Assembly (NCBI GenBank): GCA_936920625.1
Contig: CAKZHC010000010.1
Coordinates: forward strand, 62,001-126,000
DNA: 64,000 nt
Direction of reading: 5' to 3'
DNA from: an uncultured Enterobacteriaceae bacterium
GTDB lineage: Bacteria > Pseudomonadota > Gammaproteobacteria > Enterobacterales > Enterobacteriaceae
Positions 29,357 to 38,526 of the stretch are shown in pieces (position 1 is the stretch's first letter; the number at the start of each line of letters is the position of its first letter). The notes beneath the pieces are model-generated. The model did no database searches and was not told the origin of the DNA. It saw only the letters and a program-made list of their open reading frames with translations. A program made the translations under genes and the position numbers.

Positions 29357-29908
29357 TCAGGATTTATCTTCTGCCACCTGCACCACGACTTTGCCGAGGT
29401 CGCGCCCTTCCAGCATTTGAATAAAGATCTCTGGCGCATTTTTCAGATTCTGGCAGATGTCTTCAGGCTGCACGATGCGGAGTCGTTCCAGCCACTGGCC
29501 TATTTGCTGATAAAATTCACAGAAGCGATAAGGGTAATCATGGGTGAACAAAATCGCAGAACGCCCAGACGCTTAATTAGTACTGTTCTCTGAAACGCTG
29601 CCAGCCATTCTGACTGACTACTTAGTCACCCCCAGCAAAATTGGGACGACGTGTTAGTTCGGCTCTGGCAATCGTTCCTGTGCCGACTGCCGTATCGAGT
29701 TCAAGCGGTGGGTCATAAGAGGGGGCATCACTCATACATCCACGCATATAGGGTACCAGTGATAGCCAGACTGTGTGCAACAAAACTTCACCGTTTGCGG
29801 GTTGTGAAACAGATTCAGTGTCATAAAAAAATCAGCCCGGCATGATGGTGCCCGAATAGGCCTTGATCTTAGCAGGATACGCCGGTTGATATCCCGTTGT
29901 TACGACAT
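29357..29908 (-). pseudogene. curA: Remnant of a curcumin-reductase-like NADPH oxidoreductase
   Basis: Reading from an ATG at 29908 preceded by AGGAG, codons give MS-stop-QRDINRRILLRSRP, an MDR-family CurA N-terminus with a stop at codon 3. After a frameshift the frame continues GEVLLHTVWLSLVPYMRGCMSDAPS to NFAGGD near 29630. The middle, including the nucleotide-binding domain, is missing. The C-terminus resumes as HDYPYRFCEFYQQIGQWLERL and ends LEGRDLGKVVVQVAEDKS at 29357. CurA is normally about 345 residues. Several independent lesions make it non-functional. Confidence 0.85.
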
Positions 29909-30562
29909 ACTTTTTTCTCCTTTTCAGGCAGTTATTGTGTCCGAGGAATTATGTGTGTCATGGGAATAGTTTTGCAGTTATGCGGCAGAGTATTATCCAG
30001 ATATCAGCACGTTATTCTTTATATGGATATATGGCTGGCAACCAGAAATTGCAATGAGGGTGGTCAGGATGTCAGACAGCTGTCACTGTTACAGCATAGC
30101 GGATCCTGGACGGAAATATTAAGTGTATTGGAGCGTAGAAAAAAAATTTTTTTAGGACCTGATTGTCGTCAGAGAGGTTCATTTATTTCAGGCAATTCAA
30201 GGATTGCCATCAGTTATCCACTATTCTTGTGGATAACTATGTGCATTAACCCCTGAAAACATGGGTAAAGCTAAGCCAGCTGCGGCCTGCGGTGAGAATG
30301 ATGTGAAATTGAATTTATTATAATTTATCATATATATCAATCAGTTGAATAAAGTCAATGACACAGCACTATATCAGTCAACTGGCATGAGTCTTATAGC
30401 AAATGAGTCTTGACAAATTCAGAATTATCATTACTGCTTGGGGATAACCTTGATTATGATGGCAACATACTGTTGTTCCAGTAATTGTCAGTAGATGGTG
30501 ATGATTTCACAGCGGTGAATGGTTTATTCTGCCACGACCTGTTGTGGCAGAATCTTTCGACG
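29909..30562. other. Gap between curA remnant and uvrB, no gene
   Basis: About 650 bases where the bioA-bioBFCD genes sit in E. coli. No bio reading frame and no BirA-type operator was recognised. A 119-codon frame at 29897-30256 has no family features and is probably chance. It holds the DnaA-box-like inverted repeat listed separately. Confidence 0.5.
30212..30238. repeat. Perfect inverted repeat formed by two DnaA-box-like sequences
   Basis: AGTTATCCAC (30212-30221) and GTGGATAACT (30229-30238) flank 7 bases. Each arm contains the DnaA-box core TTATCCAC (the right arm read on the minus strand gives the full TTATCCACA). No T tract follows, so it does not look like a terminator. Confidence 0.7.
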
Positions 30563-30582
30563 AACTGTCAATTTATCCAGTA
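30563..30582 (+). promoter_or_regulatory. LexA (SOS) box upstream of uvrB
   Basis: AACTGTCAATTTATCCAGTA closely matches the known E. coli uvrB SOS box (CTG and CAG half sites 10 bases apart). It lies about 75 bases before the uvrB start and predicts DNA-damage induction. Confidence 0.85.
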
Positions 30583-30656
30583 TGAAAATTTGATAAAAAC
30601 ATAGTGGGGAGTAGAATAAGATCACTACCCTTTCAGTATTGCCAGGTGTTATATCG

Positions 30657-32684
30657 ATGAGTAAAGCGTTCAGACTGGATTCTTCTTTTCAGCCAGCGGG
30701 CGATCAGCCAGAGGCGATCCGCCGTTTGAAAGAGGGGCTCGATGATGGCCTGGCCCACCAGACGTTGCTGGGAGTTACCGGGTCAGGCAAAACATTTACC
30801 ATTGCCAATGTCATAGCCGATCTGCAACGCCCAACCATGGTGCTTGCGCCTAATAAAACGCTGGCAGCACAGCTATATGGTGAAATGAAAGCCTTTTTCC
30901 CGGAAAACGCTGTCGAGTATTTTGTCTCTTATTATGACTACTATCAGCCGGAGGCTTATGTACCCAGCTCCGATACATTCATCGAAAAAGACGCTTCAAT
31001 CAATGAACACATCGAACAGATGCGTCTTTCGGCCACCAAAGCATTGCTGGAACGCAGAGATGTGGTTGTTGTTGCCTCGGTATCCGCTATCTACGGCCTG
31101 GGTGATCCGGACCTCTACTTGAAAATGATGTTACACCTCAGCAGGGGAATGATTATTGATCAGCGCTCAATTTTGCGTCTGCTGGCAGAGTTGCAATACA
31201 CGCGCAACGATCAGGTATTTCAGCGTGGTACTTTTCGGGTACGCGGGGAAGTGATTGATATTTTTCCGGCTGAATCAGTCGATATCGCATTGCGTGTTGA
31301 ACTTTTTGATGATGAGGTCGAACGACTATCATTATTTGATCCGCTTACAGGCCATATCGAAAGCAGTAACCTGGCGCGTTTTACTGTTTACCCCAAAACA
31401 CACTATGTCACGCCGCGAGAGCGAATATTACAGGCAATGGAAGAGATTAAAAACGAGTTGGCACTGCGTCGTGACGTGCTGTTAAAAAACAGTAAGCTGG
31501 TAGAGGAGCAGCGCCTGACCCAGCGTACTCAGTTCGACCTCGAAATGATGAATGAACTGGGCTATTGTTCAGGAATCGAGAACTATTCACGATTTCTCTC
31601 CGGCCGGGGGTCGGGCGAGCCTCCGCCAACGTTGTTTGATTATCTGCCGGCGGATGGTCTGCTAGTTATTGATGAATCACATGTCACCATACCGCAGATA
31701 GGCGGGATGTATCGTGGCGACCGCTCGCGTAAAGAGACACTGGTCGAGTATGGATTTCGCCTGCCTTCTGCACTGGACAACCGGCCACTGAGATTTGAGG
31801 AGTTTGAGGCACTGGCGCCTCAGACCATCTATGTTTCCGCTACACCTGGAAATTTTGAACTTCAAAAAACCGGCGGCGAGGTTGTTGACCAGGTAGTACG
31901 CCCGACGGGATTGCTCGATCCTGTAGTTCTGGTGCGCCCGGTCGCGACCCAGGTTGACGATCTGCTCTCGGAGATTCGTAAACGCGTCACTCTCAATCAG
32001 CGGGTATTAGTAACAACGCTAACTAAACGCATGGCGGAGGATCTTACCGATTATCTGACTGAGAACGGTGAACGGGGGCGTTACCTGCACTCCGATATCG
32101 ATACGGTAGAGCGTGTTGAGATAATTCGTGATTTGCGCCTGGGTGAGTTTGATGTGCTGGTGGGGATTAACTTACTGCGCGAGGGGCTGGATATGCCGGA
32201 GGTCTCACTCGTTGCGATCCTCGATGCAGATAAAGAGGGTTTTTTACGCTCGGACCGTTCGCTCATCCAGACAATCGGACGGGCAGCACGTAATACTGAA
32301 GGGATGGCGATACTTTATGGTGATAAAATTACCCCTTCGATGGCACGGGCAATTGAAGAGACCGAACGCCGGCGCGAGAAACAGGAGCGCTACAATGCTG
32401 AACACAACATTGTGCCCCGCGGGCTGAATAAGAAGGTTGCAGATATTCTTGAGCTGGGCCAGGGTTTGCAGAAAACTAGAGGTGGCAAGGGGAAAAACAA
32501 GGTTCGCAGCGTGGCAGAAGCGGAGAACAGTTATGAGGGGCTTACCCCTCAGGCATTGCAGATAAAGATTCAGGAACTGGAGGAGCAGATGCAGCAGCAT
32601 GCTCAAAATCTTGAGTTCGAGGAAGCTGCACAGGTACGCGACAGACTCCATCAGCTTCGCGAGCTGTTTATTGCTGCCTCATAA
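30657..32684 (+). CDS. uvrB: Excinuclease ABC subunit B
   Basis: 675 residues from the ATG at 30657 (MSKAFRLDSSFQP); an upstream ATG at 30639 is less likely. Helicase-like DNA damage verification subunit of nucleotide excision repair. Walker A GVTGSGKTFT is near residue 40, the damage-probing beta-hairpin YYDYYQPEAYVP near residue 93, helicase motifs VIDESHVT and QTIGRAAR, and a C-terminal UVR motif that binds UvrC near residues 635-670. Its end overlaps the convergent ybhK by 6 bases. Confidence 0.98.
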   Translation: MSKAFRLDSSFQPAGDQPEAIRRLKEGLDDGLAHQTLLGVTGSGKTFTIANVIADLQRPTMVLAPNKTLAAQLYGEMKAFFPENAVEYFVSYYDYYQPEAYVPSSDTFIEKDASINEHIEQMRLSATKALLERRDVVVVASVSAIYGLGDPDLYLKMMLHLSRGMIIDQRSILRLLAELQYTRNDQVFQRGTFRVRGEVIDIFPAESVDIALRVELFDDEVERLSLFDPLTGHIESSNLARFTVYPKTHYVTPRERILQAMEEIKNELALRRDVLLKNSKLVEEQRLTQRTQFDLEMMNELGYCSGIENYSRFLSGRGSGEPPPTLFDYLPADGLLVIDESHVTIPQIGGMYRGDRSRKETLVEYGFRLPSALDNRPLRFEEFEALAPQTIYVSATPGNFELQKTGGEVVDQVVRPTGLLDPVVLVRPVATQVDDLLSEIRKRVTLNQRVLVTTLTKRMAEDLTDYLTENGERGRYLHSDIDTVERVEIIRDLRLGEFDVLVGINLLREGLDMPEVSLVAILDADKEGFLRSDRSLIQTIGRAARNTEGMAILYGDKITPSMARAIEETERRREKQERYNAEHNIVPRGLNKKVADILELGQGLQKTRGGKGKNKVRSVAEAENSYEGLTPQALQIKIQELEEQMQQHAQNLEFEEAAQVRDRLHQLRELFIAAS

Positions 32685-33605
32685 TGTGACAGGGGGCTGG
32701 TGTATCGCTGCTACAGCCTGCTCCAGAACGAGGCGGAGTAACTGGCGATCATGACGGTATGGAATATCATCTGCCTCCAGCGGCTGTTTAATAATCAGGT
32801 GCTGGTCAATGGAGTGAGTATTTGTGCCGGGCCCGGCCACCACAGCGTCAATCACTCTTTTGCCAATAGCCTGTTCAGTAATGTTAAGTTTGTCGCTTAG
32901 TGTCAGACTGGCAGCGGCCGGGCTCAGCTCTTTACCCAGATTAGCGATAAATATCATTCTTGCATCTGTCTGGCGTAGTGCCTGAGCGATCTCGGGCAGC
33001 AGAAGAACTGGCATAAGGCTGGTGTAAAAACTGCCCGGACCGATTAAAATCAAATCAGCATTCTGAATTGCTGTAACTGCCTCATGGGTTGCAGTCGCAA
33101 CCGGTGATAGCATTAGTTCCTTAGGAGGAAACCGCATCTGATCAATGGCGGTTTCACCGTAAATGGCATTGCCTTCGCTATCAGTGGCAAGCAAATCGAC
33201 TGGCTGCTCTGACATGGGAATGAGCAGCGCATCAACTCTGAGTAAATTACGAATCAGATTAATGGCCTCAAGCGGACGCACGCTGAGGTGGTCCAGCGCT
33301 TTGAGCATCAGATTACCCAGATTATGGCCTGCCAGCTCACCGTTTCCATTAAAACGGTATTCAAACATTGCAGAAGCAACGCTGGGTTCAGTGATCAACT
33401 GGTTAAGGCAATTGCGGGTATCACCCCAAGCGATGCCCCCTTCGCTGCGTCGGATACGGCCGGTAGAGCCGCCGTTATCGGTAGTAGTGACGATACCTGT
33501 AAGGCGCGAACCGAGAAAAGAGAGGGCTGACATTACGCGTCCCAGCCCATGGCCACCTCCCAGTGCTACAACCCGGTTCAAATCTGCTAACGAATGATTA
33601 AGCAT
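32679..33605 (-). CDS. ybhK: YvcK/YbhK family gluconeogenesis factor
   Basis: 308 residues from the ATG at 33605 (MLNHSLADLNRVVALGGGHGLGRVM). A CofD/YvcK-type Rossmann domain binds a UDP-sugar in homologues; motifs are GGGHGLG, TTTDNGGSTGRIRR and GPGSFYTSLMPVLL. The Bacillus homologue is needed for growth on gluconeogenic carbon and for cell shape. Same position as in E. coli. Confidence 0.93.
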   Translation of the reverse strand: MLNHSLADLNRVVALGGGHGLGRVMSALSFLGSRLTGIVTTTDNGGSTGRIRRSEGGIAWGDTRNCLNQLITEPSVASAMFEYRFNGNGELAGHNLGNLMLKALDHLSVRPLEAINLIRNLLRVDALLIPMSEQPVDLLATDSEGNAIYGETAIDQMRFPPKELMLSPVATATHEAVTAIQNADLILIGPGSFYTSLMPVLLLPEIAQALRQTDARMIFIANLGKELSPAAASLTLSDKLNITEQAIGKRVIDAVVAGPGTNTHSIDQHLIIKQPLEADDIPYRHDRQLLRLVLEQAVAAIHQPPVTL

Positions 33606-33825
33606 AAGTATCCTTGGGTTGCTGTCAGCGCCTGTTGGGGCAACGGTATGACATCTCTGAGTCAACAGGTGCTGACAATCTTTAAAGGTTATTCCTGCTA
33701 CTGGCAGTGTATCTTACTAAAAAAACAGTAAATATCAGAATATATCTCGTTGTATGCCTCTGGCAAACTATGATGAATCACAGTAGAATTTAGGCTGGAA
33801 TCCTCGCTCTTCTATTGGACGATAA

Positions 33826-33934
33826 ACACTAAGCCTGGATGCATAAGTCCACTAAATAAAGCGTTCTGACTGCAATGTATGATTGCAGGGAACGCAATAG
33901 AGATGCCTGCATTCCCCGCTACAGGATAAGGTGT
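33826..33934 (+). ncRNA. Candidate molybdenum-cofactor riboswitch upstream of moaA
   Basis: The leader of moaA resembles, from memory, the E. coli Moco RNA. Shared parts are an AGCCT...GCA segment at about 33831-33844, GATTGC..AGGG near 33881, and a 3' part CCCCGCTACAGGATAAGGTG (33914-33933) that corresponds to the E. coli CTCCCGTATCTGGAAAGGTG. The middle stem is shorter. Structure not computed. Confidence 0.5.
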
Positions 33935-33940
33935 AATTTG

Positions 33941-34931
33941 ATGCTACAATTTGCTGATCATTTTGAGCGCAAATTTTATTATCTGCGACTGTCAGTTACG
34001 GATGTCTGTAATTTTCGTTGTATTTATTGTCTGCCTGAGGGATATCAGCCGGGTGGCAATGCCAACAAATCTTTTCTTACCATCAATGAGATCCGCCGTG
34101 TAACGCAGGCTTTTGCTGCCTCGGGAACCGAAAAAGTACGCCTTACTGGCGGTGAACCCACTCTGCGTCGTGATTTCACTGATATTATTGCCGCGGTTGC
34201 TGGAGTGCCAGCAATAAATCACATTGCCGTTACTACTAACTAATGGTTACCGACTTGCGCGTGATGTCGCTTTATGGCGCGAAGCCGGGCTGACAGGAGT
34301 GAATGTCAGTATCGATAGTCTTAATCCTCATCAGTTCCGGTCCATCACCGGTCAGGATAAATTATCTCAAATCCTCACAGGTATTGATGCGGCTTTTACG
34401 GCGGGGTTTAGCAAAGTCAAAGTGAATACCGTGCTGATGCGCAATATTAATCATCAGAGCCTGCAACTCTTTCTGGACTGGATTCGTCCGCGCCCGGTAC
34501 AGCTCCGTTTTATAGAATTGATGGAAACGGGGGGTAACAGGGTGTTTTTCCGGCGCTATCATCTTTCCGGTACAGCAATTCGAAACCAGTTAGTCGCTCA
34601 TGGCTGGAGCCTCCGGACACGCGGACGAAGTGATGGCCCGGCCCAGGTTTTTTCTCATCCAGACTATCTGGGCGAGATAGGGCTCATTATGCCTTACGAA
34701 AAAGATTTTTGCGCCAGCTGTAACCGGCTGCGTGTGTCGGCGCGGGGTAATCTTCATCTTTGCCTGTTTGGTGATGGTGGTGTGCCATTGCGTGATCTTC
34801 TGGCAGACGATGATCAACAGGGGGCACTGGTGCAGCGCATCAGGCGTGTTCTTGCGGATAAAAAGCGAAGCCACTTTCTGCATCAGAATCAGACAGGTAG
34901 CACAGAAAATCTTGCCTGTATTGGTGGCTAA
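33941..34931 (+). pseudogene. moaA: GTP 3',8-cyclase (molybdopterin step 1), frameshifted
   Basis: A radical-SAM enzyme that starts pterin synthesis for molybdenum cofactor. The first frame runs from 33941 to a TAA at 34243 and contains the [4Fe-4S]/SAM motif CNFRCIYC. The second frame carries the rest, from NGYRLARDVALWREAGL to the C-terminal cluster CASCNRLRVSARGNLHLC and the terminal GG. At the junction the expected TTNGYRL is interrupted by a CTAA duplicated in tandem (CTAACTAA, about 34236-34243). Removing 4 bases restores one frame of about 328 residues. No product with both clusters can be made unless bypassed. Confidence 0.93.
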
Positions 34932-34952
34932 ACTAATAAAAAGAGGTCAGAT

Positions 34953-35483
34953 ATGGGGAGACAGTCAGCTGAACTTGTCGGGTTAGATATTGCTGTAATG
35001 ACAGTGAGCGATAAACATGATGCTGAAAGTGATACTTCAGGTAATTACCTGTGTCAGGCAGTCATCCAGGCGGGTCATCGGGTAGCAGATTACACAGTTA
35101 TCAGCAATAATTGTTATCAGATTCGGGCCGTTGTTTCCCGCTGGATAGCCAGTGATCAAATTCAGGCAGCTGTTATCAATGGTGGCACGGGTTTTAACAG
35201 TAAAAACAGTACGCCGGAAGCGCTGTTGCCGCTCTTTGATCGTGAGGTTGAGGGATTTGGCGAGCTGTTTAGGATGCTCAGCTGGAAGGAGATCGGCTCT
35301 GCCACCCTGCAATCCCGTGCGCTGGCTGGTATGGCCAATCAGACGCTGATCTTCGCTATTCCAGGGGCCGTTTCCGCTTGCCAGCTGGCCTGGGAGCAAA
35401 TCATTGTCAGACAACTGGATGTCCGTACAACTCCCTGTAACTTTTTCCCCCATCTTAAGAAATCCGAATTATGCCACGATTAA
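34953..35483 (+). CDS. moaB: Molybdopterin adenylyltransferase-like protein MoaB
   Basis: 176 residues. MoaB/MogA domain with AVINGGTGFNSKNSTPEALLPLFDRE (start AVINGGTGF, end PLFDRE) and LIFAIPGAVSAC. In E. coli its role in cofactor synthesis is unclear, MogA being the main enzyme. Its last 13 bases overlap the moaC start. The loop after NGGTG is less acidic than usual. Confidence 0.95.
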   Translation: MGRQSAELVGLDIAVMTVSDKHDAESDTSGNYLCQAVIQAGHRVADYTVISNNCYQIRAVVSRWIASDQIQAAVINGGTGFNSKNSTPEALLPLFDREVEGFGELFRMLSWKEIGSATLQSRALAGMANQTLIFAIPGAVSACQLAWEQIIVRQLDVRTTPCNFFPHLKKSELCHD

Positions 35484-35980
35484 CGCATATTAAGCAGAGT
35501 GGTGAAGCGCATATGGTGGATATCTCCGCCAAACCTGAAACCGTACGTGAGGCGCGTGCTGAGGCGCTGGTAGTAATGCACTCTGCCACGTTGCAGATGA
35601 TTATTGACGGAGATCATCACAAAGGTGATGTATTTGCCACCGCACGACTGGCGGGTATCCAGGCCGCTAAACGTACCTGGGAGCTTATTCCGTTATGCCA
35701 TCAACTGATGTTAAGTAGCGTCGATGTGGTGCTCCAGGCCGATCCGGCCCGCTGTCGTGTTCGTATTGAATCATGCTGCCGGGTAACTGGTAAAACCGGG
35801 GTAGAGATGGAAGCATTAACTGCTGTCTCAGTGGCAGCTCTGACCATTTATGATATGTGTAAAGCAGTGCAGAAAAATGTAGTGATTGAACGGATACGAC
35901 TGTTAAGTAAAAACGGTGGTGAATCCGGAAATTTTGAGGCAGCAGATGATTCAAATACTTTTTTTTGCCCAGGTGCGTGA
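35471..35980 (+). CDS. moaC: Cyclic pyranopterin monophosphate synthase accessory protein
   Basis: 169 residues; E. coli MoaC has 161. It converts the MoaA product to cyclic pyranopterin monophosphate. Motifs KGDVFATARLAGIQAAKRTW, IPLCHQLML and GKTGVEMEALTAVSVAALTI are intact. The C-terminus runs 8-10 residues beyond the usual ...DD end into the moaD start, overlapping it by 35 bases. Confidence 0.96.
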   Translation: MPRLTHIKQSGEAHMVDISAKPETVREARAEALVVMHSATLQMIIDGDHHKGDVFATARLAGIQAAKRTWELIPLCHQLMLSSVDVVLQADPARCRVRIESCCRVTGKTGVEMEALTAVSVAALTIYDMCKAVQKNVVIERIRLLSKNGGESGNFEAADDSNTFFCPGA

Positions 35981-36191
35981 GCTGACAGGAACGGATTCGT
36001 TAACTCTGGCAGCAGAGTATCCGGATGTGGCTGCGCTGCGTGCGGCGCTGGCAGTTCAGGGTGAGCGCTGGTCGCTGGCGCTGGATACAGAACAACTGTT
36101 AGTGGCGGTCAATCAGACGCTGGTAAGTCTGGACCATCCCCTCAGGGCTGGAGATGAGGTCGCCTTTTTCCCGCCAGTTACGGGAGGGTAG
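35946..36191 (+). CDS. moaD: Molybdopterin synthase sulfur-carrier subunit
   Basis: 81 residues with the ubiquitin-like fold, beginning MIQILFFAQVRELTGTD and ending in the PPVTGG tail whose C-terminal Gly is thiocarboxylated. The ATG at 35946 gives the E. coli length. Partner of MoaE, which follows after 1 base. Confidence 0.97.
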   Translation: MIQILFFAQVRELTGTDSLTLAAEYPDVAALRAALAVQGERWSLALDTEQLLVAVNQTLVSLDHPLRAGDEVAFFPPVTGG

Positions 36192-36192
36192 G

Positions 36193-36660
36193 GTGGAAAC
36201 TCGCGTCCGAGTTGGTTATTCCGCATTCTCGTTGCTTCAGGAGTATGACTGGCTGGCGCAGTCCGATGAGAATGGGGCTGTGGTGACATTTACCGGGAAA
36301 GTTCGTCAGCACAATCTGGGAACACCCGTGCTGGCGATGATGCTGGAGCATTATCCCGGTATGGCAGAGAAAGTGATAAACGAATTGATGACAGAAGTCC
36401 GGCAGCGCTGGGAGTTGCAGCGGTTAGTGCTGATACATCGGGTGGGTGTGCTTCATCCCGGTGATGATATTGTGCTGGTGGGAGTAAGTTCGGCCCATCG
36501 GGGAGAAGCCCTGGCGGCAGCGGGCTACCTGATGGACAACCTGAAAACGCGTGCTCCTTTCTGGAAGAGGGAGACCACGCCTGCGGGTGAACGCTGGATA
36601 GCAGCGCGCGTCAGCGACAACGAGGCAGCCCGACGCTGGCACGTAAAAGTCAGCGATTAG
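36193..36660 (+). CDS. moaE: Molybdopterin synthase catalytic subunit
   Basis: 155 residues from the GTG at 36193, with GGAGGG just before it inside the end of moaD. It moves sulfur from MoaD to cyclic pyranopterin. Conserved parts are GAVVTFTGKVRQHNLG, LEHYPGMAEK and the catalytic-lysine region LKTRAPFWKRE. The longer in-frame start at 36154 would lie within moaD and is not favoured. Confidence 0.95.
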   Translation: METRVRVGYSAFSLLQEYDWLAQSDENGAVVTFTGKVRQHNLGTPVLAMMLEHYPGMAEKVINELMTEVRQRWELQRLVLIHRVGVLHPGDDIVLVGVSSAHRGEALAAAGYLMDNLKTRAPFWKRETTPAGERWIAARVSDNEAARRWHVKVSD

Positions 36661-36836
36661 ATTAATCAGGTTTCAGGAAACTCTCTTGCCGTATGTAATG
36701 ATTCCGTGCAGGCCACGTCATTATTCATGCCTGTCTGCCACAAATTGCGAAAATGTGCCAGACTTGACAGAGATATGCCGGAGAGGTTATACGGCAGTAA
36801 ATTTATTACCTAAATGCATTAACATGGAGGCCGCAT

Positions 36837-37547
36837 ATGGACCCATCTTCACGATCAAATAGTAAGCTGCTGCGTCAGAGTCGCAGTATCACTCAAACCT
36901 GGATGGCACAGATTTATGGCTGGATGACGTGCGGGCTACTGTTGACGGCATTTGTCAGTTTTTACGCGCTGCGAACGCCGGGGCTGATGCAGGCGATTTT
37001 CTCCAGCCGGCTGACGTTTTTTGGTTTAATTATTGTCCAGCTGGGCGTCGTTATAGCACTCTCAGCGCTGATACGACGGATAAGTGCAGGGCTGGCAACC
37101 GGTCTGTTCATGCTCTACTCAGCTCTCACTGGGCTGACAATGTCGGCAATATTCCTCGCCTACACTGCATCCTCAATCGCCAGTACCTTTGTGGTAACGG
37201 CAGGAACTTTCGCAGTCATGAGCCTGTGGGGTTATACCACCAAGCGGGACCTGACGCGTTTTGGCAGTATGCTATTTATGGGACTGATTGGGGTAGTGCT
37301 GGCATCGCTGGTTAATTTCTGGCTGAAAAGCCCGGCACTGACCTGGGTTATCACTTACATTGGCGTACTGGTGTTTGTGGGGCTGACCGCGTATGACACC
37401 CAGCGCCTGAAACAGATGGGAGAGGGGATTGATATGCGTGATGGCAGTAATGTACGTCGTTACGCGATTTTAGGCGCACTGACGCTCTATCTCGACTTTA
37501 TCAACCTGTTTTTGATGTTGTTACGTATCATGGGCGATCGTCGCTAG
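36837..37547 (+). CDS. ybhL: Bax-inhibitor-1 family membrane protein YbhL
   Basis: 236 residues, seven membrane helices. Conserved TYIGVLVFVGLTAYDTQRLK near the C-terminus contains the family's Asp. Inner membrane; function not well defined in bacteria. Convergent with ybhN. Same neighbours as in E. coli. Confidence 0.93.
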   Translation: MDPSSRSNSKLLRQSRSITQTWMAQIYGWMTCGLLLTAFVSFYALRTPGLMQAIFSSRLTFFGLIIVQLGVVIALSALIRRISAGLATGLFMLYSALTGLTMSAIFLAYTASSIASTFVVTAGTFAVMSLWGYTTKRDLTRFGSMLFMGLIGVVLASLVNFWLKSPALTWVITYIGVLVFVGLTAYDTQRLKQMGEGIDMRDGSNVRRYAILGALTLYLDFINLFLMLLRIMGDRR

Positions 37548-37557
37548 GTACTCCTAA

Positions 37558-37587
37558 GGCCTGTACTGTTGTCTTCAGTTACAGGCC
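37558..37587. terminator. Inverted repeat between ybhL and ybhN
   Basis: GGCCTGTA (37558-37565) and TACAGGCC (37580-37587) pair perfectly around a 14-base loop, between convergent genes and overlapping the ybhN stop. No T tract, so only a weak terminator candidate. Confidence 0.4.
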
Positions 37588-38526
37588 ATGATCTGGTGAG
37601 CGCAGGGCATGATGCCGCTCAAACCACAGATATAGCACAGAGGCTAATAGCAGTGGGATGAGAAAATAAAGCAGGCGATAAGTTAGTAATGCTGCAAGTA
37701 TAGCGTTGTGCGACAGATTTTCACCTCCGAGTAATGCCAGAAAGACCACTCCTAACACACCTGCTCCTGCCGGAATATGAATAACCACACCAACGATGCT
37801 GCTAACAAGTAGCACACCAGAGACAGCAGACCAGGGGGGTTCTCGTGCCATTAGTAGCCAGATGATAGTGGCCATTATCATCCAGTTACTGGCAGATGCG
37901 ATACACTGCAGTAAAGCCAGGCGGAGTGAGGGCAGTGTCATCTTATTACCCCTGATTTTCAGGTGGTAGCGGGGCGAGCCGGCACACAGGGCCAGGTAAA
38001 GTGAGGTGGCTATCAGCAATGTGATACCAATGCTCTGAAGGGTTCTCCCGCCGATAATCCAGCCCGCAGGCAGGGGTGTCAGACCGGAACTATAGATTGC
38101 TCCAGCCACCAGCATATAACCAACCCAGTTAGTGGCGATACTCAGACTAAAAATCCGGGTAATGCTTCCAGCTGTAAGCCCAAGCCGTGAATAGAGGCGA
38201 TAGCGCATTGCCACGCCACCTACCCAGGTGCTAAGCGACATATTAAATGCATAACAAATGAAAGCTATCAGCATCACCTGCCGCTTTTGTAATTTGTGAC
38301 CACACCATGCCTGACCAATCAGATCAAAAATGCCATAATAAATGGTGTAGCTTAGTGCCACCAGCAGCAGTGTACTGACAATAGTCTCATGGTTAGTATT
38401 AACCAGCATTCTCCAGACAGTGCGCCATTCAATCTTGCCCAGATAAAGAAACAATAATGACACTGTGACAATAAGGAAAGACCAAGTCACAATCTGATTT
38501 ATCTGTTTCCAGCGTTTTGGGGTCAT
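37579..38526 (-). CDS. ybhN: YbhN, flippase-like inner-membrane protein (UPF0104)
   Basis: 315 residues with about eight membrane helices and the lysylphosphatidylglycerol-synthetase-like fold. Conserved segments are YAFNMSLSTWVGGVAMRYRLYSRLG (start YAFNMSLSTW) and VHIPAGAGVLGVVF. In E. coli it follows clsB and ybhP and has been linked to cardiolipin production. Its start abuts the end of clsB. Confidence 0.92.
   Translation of the reverse strand: MTPKRWKQINQIVTWSFLIVTVSLLFLYLGKIEWRTVWRMLVNTNHETIVSTLLLVALSYTIYYGIFDLIGQAWCGHKLQKRQVMLIAFICYAFNMSLSTWVGGVAMRYRLYSRLGLTAGSITRIFSLSIATNWVGYMLVAGAIYSSGLTPLPAGWIIGGRTLQSIGITLLIATSLYLALCAGSPRYHLKIRGNKMTLPSLRLALLQCIASASNWMIMATIIWLLMAREPPWSAVSGVLLVSSIVGVVIHIPAGAGVLGVVFLALLGGENLSHNAILAALLTYRLLYFLIPLLLASVLYLWFERHHALRSPDHGL

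Noticed and set aside
29897..30256. 119-codon frame on the plus strand in the gap before uvrB
   Set aside because: Overlaps the curA remnant start, poor coding character, no recognised domain.
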